Shown one piece after another: positions 53,960-64,000 of a DNA stretch of 64,000 nt. The notes beneath the pieces were generated by a model, which was given only the letters and a program-made list of their open reading frames with translations, made no database searches and had not been told where the DNA came from. Every line of letters starts with the position of its first letter. Within the stretch, counting starts at the first letter, position 1. The translations under genes were made by a program, and so were the position numbers. This DNA comes from Paracoccus tibetensis (lineage in GTDB: Bacteria; Pseudomonadota; Alphaproteobacteria; Rhodobacterales; Rhodobacteraceae). The stretch is taken from contig NZ_FMVT01000002.1 in NCBI RefSeq assembly GCF_900102505.1, positions 124,001-188,000 of the forward strand. Reading direction: 5' to 3'.

Positions 53960-55324
53960 ATGCGCCACAAGCTTTTCGGGACCGACGGCGTGCGGGGGCG
54001 CGCGAATGCCTGGCCGATGACGCCGGAGGCCGTGCTGCAGCTCGGTCGGGCGGCCGGCCGTCACCTCTCGCGCTCGGGTCAGGCGAACTCGGTGCTGATC
54101 GGCAAGGACACGCGGCTCTCTGGCTACATGGTCGAAAGCGCGCTGGTGGCGGGCTTCACCTCGGCCGGGATGAACGTGCTTCTGACCGGACCGCTGCCGA
54201 CGCCCGCCATCGGGATGCTGACGCGCTCGCTGCGCGCGGATCTGGGCGTGATGATCTCGGCCTCGCACAACCCGTTCGAGGACAACGGGATCAAGTTCTT
54301 CGGCGCCGACGGCTACAAGCTGCCCGATGAGCGCGAGGCCGCCATCGAGGCGGCCATCGGCTACCGCGGCGATCTGGCCGAGCCGTCCCAGATCGGGCAT
54401 GTCCGGCGCATCGACGGGGCCGGCGAGCGCTACATCGAGTTCGCCAAGCGCGCCTTCCCGCGCGGGCTGCGGCTGGACGGCCTGCGCATCGTCGTGGACG
54501 CGGCCAACGGGGCCGCGCACCGGGTCGGCCCCGAGCTGATCTGGGAGCTGGGCGCCGACGTGATCCGCGTCGGGACGAAGCCCAACGGCGTCAACATCAA
54601 CGCGGCCTGCGGCTCGACCGCGCCGCAGGCCTGCATCGACGCAGTTCTGGCGCATGGGGCCGATCTCGGCATCGCGCTGGACGGGGACGCGGACCGCGTG
54701 CACCTGATCGACGAGAAGGGGCGCCTGATCGACGGCGACCAGCTGATGTGCGTGATCGCCGAACGGGCCCGCGCCAGGGGCGCGCTGGCCAACGACACGC
54801 TGGTGGCGACGGTGATGTCGAATTCCGGGATGGAGCGCCACCTCGCCGGCCAAGGGATCGCGCTGCTGCGCACGCGGGTCGGCGACCGTTACGTGGTCGA
54901 GCGGATGCGCCAGACCGGCTGCACGGTAGGGGGCGAGCAGTCCGGCCACATCATCCTGTCCGAATTCAGCACCACCGGCGACGGCCTCGTCGCGGCCCTG
55001 CAGGCGCTCGCAGCCATGCGCGAGGCCGACCGCCCCGCCTCCGAGGTGCTGTCGCGCTTCACCCCGCTGCCGCAGATCACCCGCAACGTGCGGATCGAGC
55101 CGGGCGCCGGCCTGCTGGAGCGGCCCGCCGTGGCCGCGGTGATCGAGCGCATGACCGGCCGGCTCGGCGGGATGGGCCGCGTCCTCGTGCGCCCCTCGGG
55201 AACCGAGCCCCTCGTTCGCATCATGGCCGAGGGCGAGGACACCGACCTGCTGTCCGAGATCGCGGACGAGATCGGCCACGTCCTGTCGGCCGAAGCCCGT
55301 CCAGAGCTGTTCCGTACCGCCTGA
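53960..55324 (+). CDS. glmM: Phosphoglucosamine mutase
   Basis: Protein of 454 aa of the alpha-D-phosphohexomutase family. The phosphoserine loop [12 protein letters not shown] puts the catalytic Ser at 102, as in E. coli Glm[11 protein letters not shown] opens the protein, the Mg site is [18 protein letters not shown] is the sugar loop and [14 protein letters not shown] the phosphate-binding loop. It makes glucosamine-1-phosphate on the way to UDP-GlcNAc. AAGAGG precedes the ATG. It is followed 12 bp later by glmS. Confidence 0.97.
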   Translation: MRHKLFGTDGVRGRANAWPMTPEAVLQLGRAAGRHLSRSGQANSVLIGKDTRLSGYMVESALVAGFTSAGMNVLLTGPLPTPAIGMLTRSLRADLGVMISASHNPFEDNGIKFFGADGYKLPDEREAAIEAAIGYRGDLAEPSQIGHVRRIDGAGERYIEFAKRAFPRGLRLDGLRIVVDAANGAAHRVGPELIWELGADVIRVGTKPNGVNINAACGSTAPQACIDAVLAHGADLGIALDGDADRVHLIDEKGRLIDGDQLMCVIAERARARGALANDTLVATVMSNSGMERHLAGQGIALLRTRVGDRYVVERMRQTGCTVGGEQSGHIILSEFSTTGDGLVAALQALAAMREADRPASEVLSRFTPLPQITRNVRIEPGAGLLERPAVAAVIERMTGRLGGMGRVLVRPSGTEPLVRIMAEGEDTDLLSEIADEIGHVLSAEARPELFRTA

Positions 55325-55336
55325 GGAGGGCGCGCC

Positions 55337-57156
<1,820 letters not shown>

Positions 57157-57160
<4 letters not shown>

Positions 57161-58284
57161 TGATGCAGAACACGAACGACCGGCCCCCTCAGACGGGCAG
57201 GACCATCCTGGCGACGGGCGGGGCCGGCTATATCGGATCGCATGTGGTGGTCTCGCTGCTGGAAGAGGGGCACCGGGTGGTCATCCTCGACAACTTCGAG
57301 AATTCAGACCGCTACACCGTCGCGCGCATCCCGCGCATCGCCCCCGGCTCGGTCGCCCTGGTCGAGGGCGACGTGCGCGACCAGGCGCTGGTGACGGACC
57401 TTCTGCGCCAGTACAAGGTCGACGCCGTGATCCACCTGGCGGGCAAGAAGGCCGTCGGCGAATCCGTCGCGGACCCGCTGCTCTATTACAGCGACAACAT
57501 CGGCGGGGCCGTCTCGCTGCTGCGCGCGATGCAGGCGACGGGCGTCTCGCGGCTGATCTTCTCGTCCTCGGCCACGGTCTACGGCATGACCGAGGTGATG
57601 CCGATCGACGAGACCGCGCCGACCTCTGCCACCAATCCCTATGGCCGCACCAAGCTGATGATCGAGGAGATCATCGAGGACCTCACCGTCGCCGACAGCG
57701 ACTTCCGGGCCATCTCGCTGCGCTACTTCAACCCGGTCGGCGCGCATTCCAGCGGCCTCATCGGCGAGAACCCGAAGGGCGCGCCGAACAACCTCTTTCC
57801 CTATGTCGCCCAGACCGCCGCCGGGCTGCGCAAGAAGGTGCAGGTCTTCGGGTCCGACTATCCCACGCCGGATGGCACCGGGATCCGCGACTACCTGCAT
57901 GTCGTCGACCTGGCCCGCGGCCATGTCGCCGCCATCGACCACATCTTCGGCGCCGCCCCGCAGAACCGCCACCAGAAGATCAACCTCGGGACCGGCACCG
58001 GCTACAGCGTGCTCCAGGTGCTGGCGGCCTTCTCGAGGGCCTGCGGCTTCCAGGTCCCCTACGAGCTGACGCCCCGCCGGCCCGGCGACGCCGCGCGTTC
58101 GCTGGCCGATCCAAGTCTGGCGCACAGCCTTTTGGGCTGGAAGGCGCTGCACGACCTCGACCAGATGTGCGCCGATCACTGGGCCTTCCAGCAGAAGGCG
58201 GCGCAGGACAGCCGCCCGACCCTCGTCTCCGGCAGCCGCACGGGGCCGGCCGCGCGCAGCGAGCGCGTCAGCCCGGCAAGCTGA
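57157..58284 (+). CDS. galE: UDP-glucose/UDP-GlcNAc 4-epimerase
   Basis: Extended short-chain dehydrogenase of 375 aa. NAD motif GGAGYIGSH at 21-29, SSSATVYG (136-143), and YGRTK with Tyr162 and Lys166 as catalytic pair. The segment RRPGDAARSLAD aligns with E. coli RREGDLPAYWAD, placing Ser315 at the position of Tyr299. A small residue there is known to let GalE-type enzymes accept N-acetylated sugars, so I infer UDP-GlcNAc/UDP-GalNAc activity. The last 35 residues are an extra non-conserved tail. Coupled to glmS. Confidence 0.94.
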
Positions 58285-58388
58285 GACGGGGCGGCCCGAT
58301 GTCTGCGCCTCGGGACCTGCCGCAACCTGCCGCCTGCGGGCCGGCACTCGACCATGACCGGGACGTTCCTGTCTCGAAAGGACGCATC

Positions 58389-59489
58389 TTGCCCTTCAAG
58401 CCTTTGTCGTTGATCGCGGCGCTTTCCGGGCTGGCCGGCCCGCTGCTGACCGGCGCGCCCGCCCATGCCGAGCCCGCCGCGGCCCTCGCGCCTCCCGCCA
58501 GCGCCGGCGACCGCGACTGCGTCATGTCAAACCCGCGCAGCCGCGCCGCCCGGCTGTCGCAGGCGCTGGCGCGGGGCTATGGCGTGCAATACTGGGGCCC
58601 GTCCTACGATGCCGAAGCCCTGTCGCGCCAGCCGCACGGCCTGCTGATCATCGAGACGACGCGCGTCGGCGCGCCCGACAGCGCGACCGGCGTCGAAGAG
58701 CGTTTCACGTCCGCCGAGATTGCGCAGATCAACCGGAACGGGTCGCGGCCCGTGCTGGGCTACCTGAATGTCGGCGAGGTCGAGACCTATCGCGACTACT
58801 GGGCCCACCGCCCAAGCGAGACGCCGGACTGGTACGGCCCGGTGGCGGGCGCGGGCGATCACCTCTCGGCCTTCTGGTCGCCCGACTGGCACGCCATCAT
58901 GCTGGACCGAGTGGACCGGATGATGCAGACCGGCATCGACGGGCTGTTCCTGGACGACGTCCTGCACTACTACAACCACGCGATGGACCCGGGCCTCAGC
59001 TGGCCCGCCGGGCACCGGCCGGAAGGACCGGCCGATGCGCCCGGCATGGCGCGCGAGATGATGCATCTGGTCGGCCTGATCGCCGTGCGCGCGCGGCAGT
59101 GGAACTGCAACGCCTTCATCGTGGTCAACAACGGCGCCTTCATCGGCCGGGACGCCGCCGGCGACGGCGCGGACCCCGCCGCACGGCGGGCCTTCGCCGC
59201 CTATCTGCGCGCCATCGACGCGATCCTGATCGAGAACGTCTCCGCCCCCGGCACCCATGCCCACACGATCGAGGCGCTTCAGCAGGATTTCCGCGACCAG
59301 GGCGTGGCGGTGATGTCGCTGGACTTCGCCACCACCTTTCCCGCGACCACGCCCGAAGCCCTTGGCCGGTTCATCGTCGAGAGCGCGCTGGACCGGGGCT
59401 TCCACCCGGCCCTCGCCGAGGATGACAGCTTCAACCGGGTCTCGGCGCCGATCTCGCTGCCAGCGCGTCCAGCGGGCGCGCGGGAGTGA
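58389..59489 (+). CDS. GH114-like secreted protein (endo-alpha-1,4-polygalactosaminidase family)
   Basis: Protein of about 366 aa. I choose TTG 58389: AAAGGAC lies about six bases upstream and it starts a signal peptide (residues 1-27, APAHA-EP); an ATG 30 codons upstream gives a long non-hydrophobic leader. The mature part has the TIM-barrel marks of GH114/TM1410: GYGVQYWGP, PVLGYLNVGEVETYR (124-135) with a candidate Glu, DGLFLDDV (185-191) with candidate Asp, and CNAFIVVNN. This is the fold of the hydrolase domain of PelA. Probably cuts or edits a GalNAc-containing polymer outside the cytoplasm. The 3' end overlaps the TPR gene antisense by 59 bp. Confidence 0.85.
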   Translation: MPFKPLSLIAALSGLAGPLLTGAPAHAEPAAALAPPASAGDRDCVMSNPRSRAARLSQALARGYGVQYWGPSYDAEALSRQPHGLLIIETTRVGAPDSATGVEERFTSAEIAQINRNGSRPVLGYLNVGEVETYRDYWAHRPSETPDWYGPVAGAGDHLSAFWSPDWHAIMLDRVDRMMQTGIDGLFLDDVLHYYNHAMDPGLSWPAGHRPEGPADAPGMAREMMHLVGLIAVRARQWNCNAFIVVNNGAFIGRDAAGDGADPAARRAFAAYLRAIDAILIENVSAPGTHAHTIEALQQDFRDQGVAVMSLDFATTFPATTPEALGRFIVESALDRGFHPALAEDDSFNRVSAPISLPARPAGARE

Positions 59490-60786
59490 CCGCCTCGCGC
59501 AGCCGCTGGCGCAGGCCCGGATGCGTGGCGGCGCCGGCCAGAAGCTGGCGGTGGAACGAGGTGCCGCGCAGGTTCTCGGCCAGCGACATCCAGATCAGCT
59601 GGTCCCAATCCGACAGCGGCTGCTGCGCGGCGGCCACCAGATCGCGGTAGCCGCCCGCCAGGTCGGCGCGCCAGATCGACCAGGCCGCACCCAGCAGAGG
59701 CGCCTTCTCGATAACTACGCCGTCCAGAAGGCCGCGGTAGGGGACCAGCGCCACCGGCCCGCGATAGCGCAGGAACTGCATCAGCGCCGCGGCGGTCGCG
59801 TCGGGACCGGCCGGCCCCTTGCCCGAGACCAGTGCCGCGTGCAGCGCGCGCAGATCGCCCGTGCTTTCCGCCATCGCGGTCAGGGTGGCCCAATCCCCCG
59901 CGCCAAGGGTCTGGCGGCCGGCCAGCCACTCGTCCTGCAGCATCCGCGCGACGCCGCCATGGCCGGTGCGGGCCAGGACGGGCAGCGCGACATGCCCGTG
60001 CTCGGGCGCGGCCGCAAAGCCTGCCCGCGCCAGGCGTATGGCCGCGTCGACCGCGCCCCGCCCGATCAGCGCCTGGACCGAAGCCTCCAGGACCGCGGCG
60101 GCGTCCGGCCGCTCGAGCCATCGCGACGCGGCGGCGACGGCATCAGTCGGCCGGCCGCTCTCGACCAGGTATTCCAGCCAGCGCCGCTTGAAGACGAGGT
60201 GGTCGGGCCCCTGCCCCTCGGCAAGGCCCGAGAGCAGCGCCTCGTAGGCGTCGATTTGCCCCGCATCGATCAGCAGCAGGGACAGCCGGTCGATCTCGGC
60301 CCGGGTCAGCGTCTCGGACGGGACCGAGGCCAGCAGCGCGCGCTCGGCATCCGCCATCCTCAGCGCGCCGTAGTAGCCAGCGAGGCGCGAGCGCCGCTCG
60401 GCCGAGGGCGCGGTGTGGTAGGCCCGTCGCAGGGCGACGACGGCGCGCGGCAGGTCGCCCTGGATCACCTCAATCTCGGCCAGCATGTCCAGCGCCGCCA
60501 CGGTCGAGGGGCTGCGCGCCAGCAGGCGCAGGGCAGACTGCCGCGCGGCCCCCAGATCCCCGTCGGCCAGAAGAAGCTGTCCGTAGAGCAGCTCGAGATT
60601 GTCGTGGAACGTCATCCGGCCCTGCGCCTCGCGCAGTTGCAGCAGCGCCGCATCGGGTTCGAGCTGCGCCAGCCCGGCCTCGAAGCGCACCTCGGGGGCG
60701 GGGCGCAGGGCCACCAGCCCGCCGACGACCCCGCAGCAGAGGACCAGCGCGCCGATGGCGACATCGCGGCTCAGGCGTCGCTGCAT
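59431..60786 (-). CDS. Membrane-anchored TPR-repeat protein
   Basis: Protein of 451 aa: one N-terminal membrane segment (about 9-28), then helical repeats through most of the length, e.g. NLELLYGQLLLADGDLGAARQ, STVAALDMLAEIEVIQGDLPRA and DRLSLLLIDAGQIDAYEA, typical of TPR or Sel1-like repeats. Probably periplasmic. In Pel systems TPR proteins (PelB, PelE) bind and guide the PelA protein, and this gene lies 1 bp after a PelA-like gene, so a similar scaffold role is inferred. No beta-barrel part is present. Confidence 0.8.
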   Translation of the reverse strand: MQRRLSRDVAIGALVLCCGVVGGLVALRPAPEVRFEAGLAQLEPDAALLQLREAQGRMTFHDNLELLYGQLLLADGDLGAARQSALRLLARSPSTVAALDMLAEIEVIQGDLPRAVVALRRAYHTAPSAERRSRLAGYYGALRMADAERALLASVPSETLTRAEIDRLSLLLIDAGQIDAYEALLSGLAEGQGPDHLVFKRRWLEYLVESGRPTDAVAAASRWLERPDAAAVLEASVQALIGRGAVDAAIRLARAGFAAAPEHGHVALPVLARTGHGGVARMLQDEWLAGRQTLGAGDWATLTAMAESTGDLRALHAALVSGKGPAGPDATAAALMQFLRYRGPVALVPYRGLLDGVVIEKAPLLGAAWSIWRADLAGGYRDLVAAAQQPLSDWDQLIWMSLAENLRGTSFHRQLLAGAATHPGLRQRLREAVTPARPLDALAARSAPRPG

Positions 60787-60787
60787 C

Positions 60788-63013
60788 CTAGCATCCTCCG
60801 CTGATCGACACGCCCCGCAAGCCGCCCGGCGCCGCGGGAACCACGAGGGTCAGCATGCCGCCCGCATCGGCCGTGGCTGCCCGCGGCCGCCCGTCATCGA
60901 CGCCCGAGACCGCAACCGCCAGCCGCGCGCCCGGCGCCGTCTTCAGCGTCACCGGGCCGGGCGCGAAGCCCGAAACCTGGAAATCCAGCGTGCAGTCCCC
61001 GCGCGCCCAGGTCTCGATCACGGGGCGGCTGGAGGACAGGGCAGGCGCGCCCACGCCCGGCGCGATGCCGCTTGGATCGCGGCCCGCCGACAGCGAGACC
61101 AGAGGCGCCTCGACCCCCGGCGCCAGCGCGACGAAGAGGCTGGTCCCCACGCGGCGCGCGCCCATCACGCCCTCGCTGCGGGTCATGTCCAGCACCCGGC
61201 CCGCGGCATCGTCCAGCCGCAGCGTCCGCAGCGCTCCGCCGTCGCGGATGCGCCACAGGTCCGGGCCCTCGGGGATGATCCGCATCCGGGCGAAGCCCTC
61301 GGCGGCCGCGACATAGGCCGAGGCGCGGATCGGCACGATCTCGGCCTCGCGGGCCAGTCGCAGGGCGTTCTGCACCGCGCGCAGCGTCTGGAAATGGATC
61401 ATCGAGCGCGCCGCCAGCGCAAGCTGGAACGGCTTCAGCCGCCGCGGCCTCTCGGTCAGGCGCAAGGTCTGCGGCAGGGCGTGCAGGCCGGAGAGCGGCT
61501 CGGTCCAGTAGCCGGTAAAGGCCGCGTCGCCGCCAAGCGCGTCATAGACCTGGCGCTGATCGCCGACCTGCACCGACATGGGCCAGAGGCCGGTGACCGA
61601 GGGCCGCGCGGCATCCATGATCCCGCCGCCGCCGCCGATGCCAGGCAGGCCTGCCTCGCCGACGGCCCTCAGCGCAGTGTCGAAGGGTCGCGCGTTGCCG
61701 CTCCAAGCAAAGAGGCCGACGGGACGGGCGGGCGGCGCCAGCGCGGTGACGTCGCTCATCGCGCCGGCCAGTTCCCGGTTCAGGTCGAAGGGCACGCCCG
61801 CGTAGCGCCGGGGCGCGCCGCCCCATTGCGCGTTCCTGACCATGCCGGGATCGGCCACCGCCTCGCGCAGCATCTGGAAGGCCGAGGTCACCAGCGCATC
61901 CTCGGTCCCCTGCCCGCCGGACGCGGCCATCATCAGCGCCTCCTGGCTGCTGTCGTAGCGCGCGAAGAAGTCCCAGTCCCAAATGTCGCTGTAGCCCTCG
62001 GCCGCGGCCTCGACATTCGGGGCGGCGAAGGCCTGCATCGCCGCCTGCCGGCCGCGCGCGGCATGGCGCCCGCCGATCTCCGTGGCCAGGTCCCCGGCCA
62101 GCACGGCGACCGACATCGGCAGGTCGGGGAACGCCTCGATGACGCGCTCAACCAGCACCTCCGAGGCCAGGCGGTCCGGCTTGCCGAAGACCGGCGCGGG
62201 CATCAGGTCCAGCCAGCCCGTCGGCAGGATCGTGACGAAGAAGCTGCGCAGTCCCTGGAAGGTGGTGGGATCGGGCCTTGGAACCGCGTCCTGCTGCAGG
62301 ACCGCCTCAAAGAAGGCGAAGGGGTCGATCACCCAGGCCGCGCGGCCGCCGGGAGCGGCCTGGACCGCGGCACTGGCATGGACATAGCCCCCGCCCGCCC
62401 CGATGGCGGCCAGCGTCAGCGGCGCCTCCGGCGGACCGAGTTGCAGCAGCACCCGCGCCGCGGGCGTGGCACCGACAGCGCGGTAATCGCCGGGGACCAG
62501 CAGGAAGTCGGTCTCGAAGTCCATCAGGGCGCGGTCGCGGGCGATGACAGTCGCGCCGATGCCGACCGCCCGGATGGCCGCATCCCAGGTCACCCCCATC
62601 GCCGCCATCGACCGGCCCGAGGGATCGATCGCGGCCCAGGGGGCGAGGTCGTCGAAGGCGACGATCCTGGGACCGCCGTCGCAGAAGCCCTGATCCTGCG
62701 CCAGCCACGCGCCCAGGGCCGAGACATCGGCCACCGGCGCATCTAGCCACGACATCACCAGCGCGACCGAGGCCGGATCGACCTGCGGCGCCGCGTTGCG
62801 GGCGATGTCATGATAGACCACGACCTGGCCCAGATGGTTCAGGACCAGCTCGGCATAGCGGTGGATGCGGGTGTCGCGGGGGGCGGCTTCACGCGTGCCG
62901 TCATAGAGGGCGAGCGTGGTGCGGGGCACCGCCTCGCAGGCGGCGGGCGCGGTCGCGCCGGCCAGCAGGGCCAGCGCGGCGGGCAGCAGAAGCTGGCGGA
63001 GAAGCGGCGTCAT
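60788..63013 (-). CDS. PelA-like deacetylase-domain protein with altered catalytic motifs
   Basis: Exported protein of 741 aa (signal peptide about 1-25). Residues 33-210 resemble the reductase-like domain of PelA. From about 227 the sequence follows the PelA deacetylase pattern: VIDPFAFFEAVL, PRPDPTTFQGLRSFFV, SVAVLAGDL and ALRA-spaced helices. However, the place of the metal-binding HIDGDGF motif reads TILPTGW (261-267), and the place of ASHSYSHPFHW reads AAEGYSDIWDW (337-347). The catalytic Asp and both His are thus absent, so deacetylation is unlikely. The C-terminal ~200 residues look like beta-rich carbohydrate-binding domains. Similarity is judged from memory of the family. Confidence 0.7.
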   Translation of the reverse strand: MTPLLRQLLLPAALALLAGATAPAACEAVPRTTLALYDGTREAAPRDTRIHRYAELVLNHLGQVVVYHDIARNAAPQVDPASVALVMSWLDAPVADVSALGAWLAQDQGFCDGGPRIVAFDDLAPWAAIDPSGRSMAAMGVTWDAAIRAVGIGATVIARDRALMDFETDFLLVPGDYRAVGATPAARVLLQLGPPEAPLTLAAIGAGGGYVHASAAVQAAPGGRAAWVIDPFAFFEAVLQQDAVPRPDPTTFQGLRSFFVTILPTGWLDLMPAPVFGKPDRLASEVLVERVIEAFPDLPMSVAVLAGDLATEIGGRHAARGRQAAMQAFAAPNVEAAAEGYSDIWDWDFFARYDSSQEALMMAASGGQGTEDALVTSAFQMLREAVADPGMVRNAQWGGAPRRYAGVPFDLNRELAGAMSDVTALAPPARPVGLFAWSGNARPFDTALRAVGEAGLPGIGGGGGIMDAARPSVTGLWPMSVQVGDQRQVYDALGGDAAFTGYWTEPLSGLHALPQTLRLTERPRRLKPFQLALAARSMIHFQTLRAVQNALRLAREAEIVPIRASAYVAAAEGFARMRIIPEGPDLWRIRDGGALRTLRLDDAAGRVLDMTRSEGVMGARRVGTSLFVALAPGVEAPLVSLSAGRDPSGIAPGVGAPALSSSRPVIETWARGDCTLDFQVSGFAPGPVTLKTAPGARLAVAVSGVDDGRPRAATADAGGMLTLVVPAAPGGLRGVSISGGC

Positions 63014-63294
63014 GTCCCGGCATGCTCCCTGACCGAGGCGGCGCGGCTGGCCGGCACCAGTCCCGAGAAATTACACCCCCGACGCTAGCGCCCGGCACCC
63101 GCCGAATCCATCCAGCCTTCGGGATGAAGCCCATTCACCTTTGGTCGGGTCCTACACCCTTCGGGCAGTCCGGCGCATCGGCCGCCCCGGCCGCACTCTC
63201 CCTCAGGGCAATTGCACCGACAAACCGATTCCTCGTATCCCAATCGTTAAGACTTTATCGAGTTTCGAGATTTGCACGCAGATGGAGAGCCGAG
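63014..63294. promoter_or_regulatory. Divergent promoter region of the polysaccharide genes
   Basis: This 281-bp gap separates the PelA-like gene (minus) from the export gene (plus) and must hold both promoters. The part nearest the export gene (about 63200-63275) is clearly AT-richer than its surroundings, with TTGCAC at about 63204 as a possible -35 element. No operator is recognised. Confidence 0.45.
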
Positions 63295-64000
63295 TTGTCC
63301 AGCGATAAGAGCGGCTTCCTCGTCAGTGCGGCCATCGTCGCGGTCGGCATCGGCGGACTGTGGGCCTTCCCCACCCTGCAAGAGGACGGTCTGCAAGGCG
63401 CGCTGGCGCGGCTGTCGGCCCTGGCCGGGCGCGGCGGCGCGGTGACGGTGCCCGACGGCAGCGCGGGCGTGCCGAGGCCGGACCCGGCATCCATCGCAGA
63501 ATCCCCTGTGCCGGGCCATGGCGCGGCCGATCCGTCGATCCTCGTCGCGGCCAGGGCACCGGAGATCGGGTCCCTCTGCGACCGCCGCGCATCGGACGAT
63601 CTTGCGGTGGTGGGCGACCGGGTGCAGCTGCGTTTCTTCGAACGCTCGGCCATGGCCGCCGCGACAGGTCCCGCCGGCCCCCTCCCCGCCAGCGAGATCG
63701 TGTTCGAGCGGCTGGACCTGTCGGGGCTCTACGACATCGACGCGGCCGGCGCGGCCTCCTTGCCCGCCATCGGGCATGTGGAGCTGGCCGGGCGCGGGCT
63801 GGCCTGCATCGAGGCGATCATCGCCCGCGCGGCCTACGACAGGATGGGCGCGCAGACCTCGGTCACCGCCGCCTTCGCCGCCCGGCCGCCGGTGCTGGTG
63901 CGCGGGGCGGTGCGCGCTCCGGGCAGCTACGGCCACAGCCCCGGCCTGACGGTCGAGCGGGTGCTGGCCCAGGCCGGCCTGCTGGACGGCCGCGACCCCG
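63295..64000 (+). CDS. Polysaccharide export protein, Wza/SLBB type (3' partial)
   Basis: The frame from TTG 63295 is open to the window edge (235 codons). GGAG seven bases upstream supports the TTG; no ATG or GTG lies at the expected place. Residues 8-25 form a membrane segment. After a Pro/Ala-rich linker, residues about 105-190 have the poly-export pattern: LAVVGDRVQLRFFE, LSGLYDIDAAGAASLPAIGHVELAGR. Then PPVLVRGAVRAPGSYGHSPGLTVERVLAQAG begins an SLBB domain. Such proteins form or attach to the outer-membrane channel for exopolysaccharide. The anchor is a membrane segment rather than a lipoprotein signal, which is unusual for Wza. Confidence 0.8.
   Translation, partial: MSSDKSGFLVSAAIVAVGIGGLWAFPTLQEDGLQGALARLSALAGRGGAVTVPDGSAGVPRPDPASIAESPVPGHGAADPSILVAARAPEIGSLCDRRASDDLAVVGDRVQLRFFERSAMAAATGPAGPLPASEIVFERLDLSGLYDIDAAGAASLPAIGHVELAGRGLACIEAIIARAAYDRMGAQTSVTAAFAARPPVLVRGAVRAPGSYGHSPGLTVERVLAQAGLLDGRDP

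Overview
The window is about 64 kb of high-GC DNA from an alphaproteobacterium, most likely of the Rhodobacteraceae/Paracoccaceae (Paracoccus- or Rhodobacter-like). The evidence is the dcw-cluster segment carrying lpxC and bamD-recN, the yajC-secDF-(Mth938-like)-ccmABCDG-acnA neighbourhood, an RNase E with a long acidic insertion in its S1 domain, and dense gene packing with many ATGA/TGATG stop-start overlaps. Start codons and gene limits were chosen from reading frame, Shine-Dalgarno (SD) spacing and recalled family lengths; no database search was run.

Layout. 1-4 kb: the end of a YbdK-like carboxylate-amine ligase, then a three-gene valine-degradation operon (isobutyryl-CoA dehydrogenase, 3-hydroxyisobutyryl-CoA hydrolase, 3-hydroxyisobutyrate dehydrogenase). 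4-4.7 kb: two related small exported proteins. 4.7-19 kb (minus strand): ftsW-murG-murC-two small membrane proteins-murB-ddl-ftsQ-ftsA-ftsZ-lpxC-bamD-recN. Upstream of ftsW the usual murD/mraY neighbours are absent and a DUF1989 gene, a ccdA-like gene and rne follow. 24-41 kb: housekeeping and envelope genes (hydrolase, yciB, DUF1223, acnA, ggt, ccmGDCBA, Mth938-like, secFD, yajC, M20 amidohydrolase, mazG, TauE-like permease, dusA). 41.9-44.1 kb: a decayed accessory island with an IS3-family transposase relic, a possible IS4/Tn5-type transposase fragment, a small exported protein, and a 5'-truncated von Willebrand A gene coupled to an XRE regulator. 44.1-53.6 kb: an aldonate (L-arabinonate/D-xylonate type) catabolic operon with a tripartite tricarboxylate transporter (TctCBA), an IlvD/Edd dehydratase, a DapA-family dehydratase, an RraA-like protein and alpha-ketoglutarate semialdehyde dehydrogenase, facing two tandem GntR/FCD regulators.

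53.9-64 kb is the most interesting part. glmM-glmS-galE make UDP-amino-sugar precursors; the epimerase has Ser where E. coli GalE has Tyr299, which favours UDP-GlcNAc/UDP-GalNAc interconversion. They are followed by a secreted GH114-like (polygalactosaminidase-like) protein. Convergent to it are a TPR protein and a large exported protein resembling the deacetylase half of PelA, with the NodB-type metal-binding motifs replaced. Divergent from those is a polysaccharide export (Wza/SLBB-type) gene running off the window. I infer a Pel-like amino-sugar exopolysaccharide locus of unusual architecture: hydrolase and deacetylase-like modules are split into opposing genes and the deacetylase-like module is probably non-catalytic.
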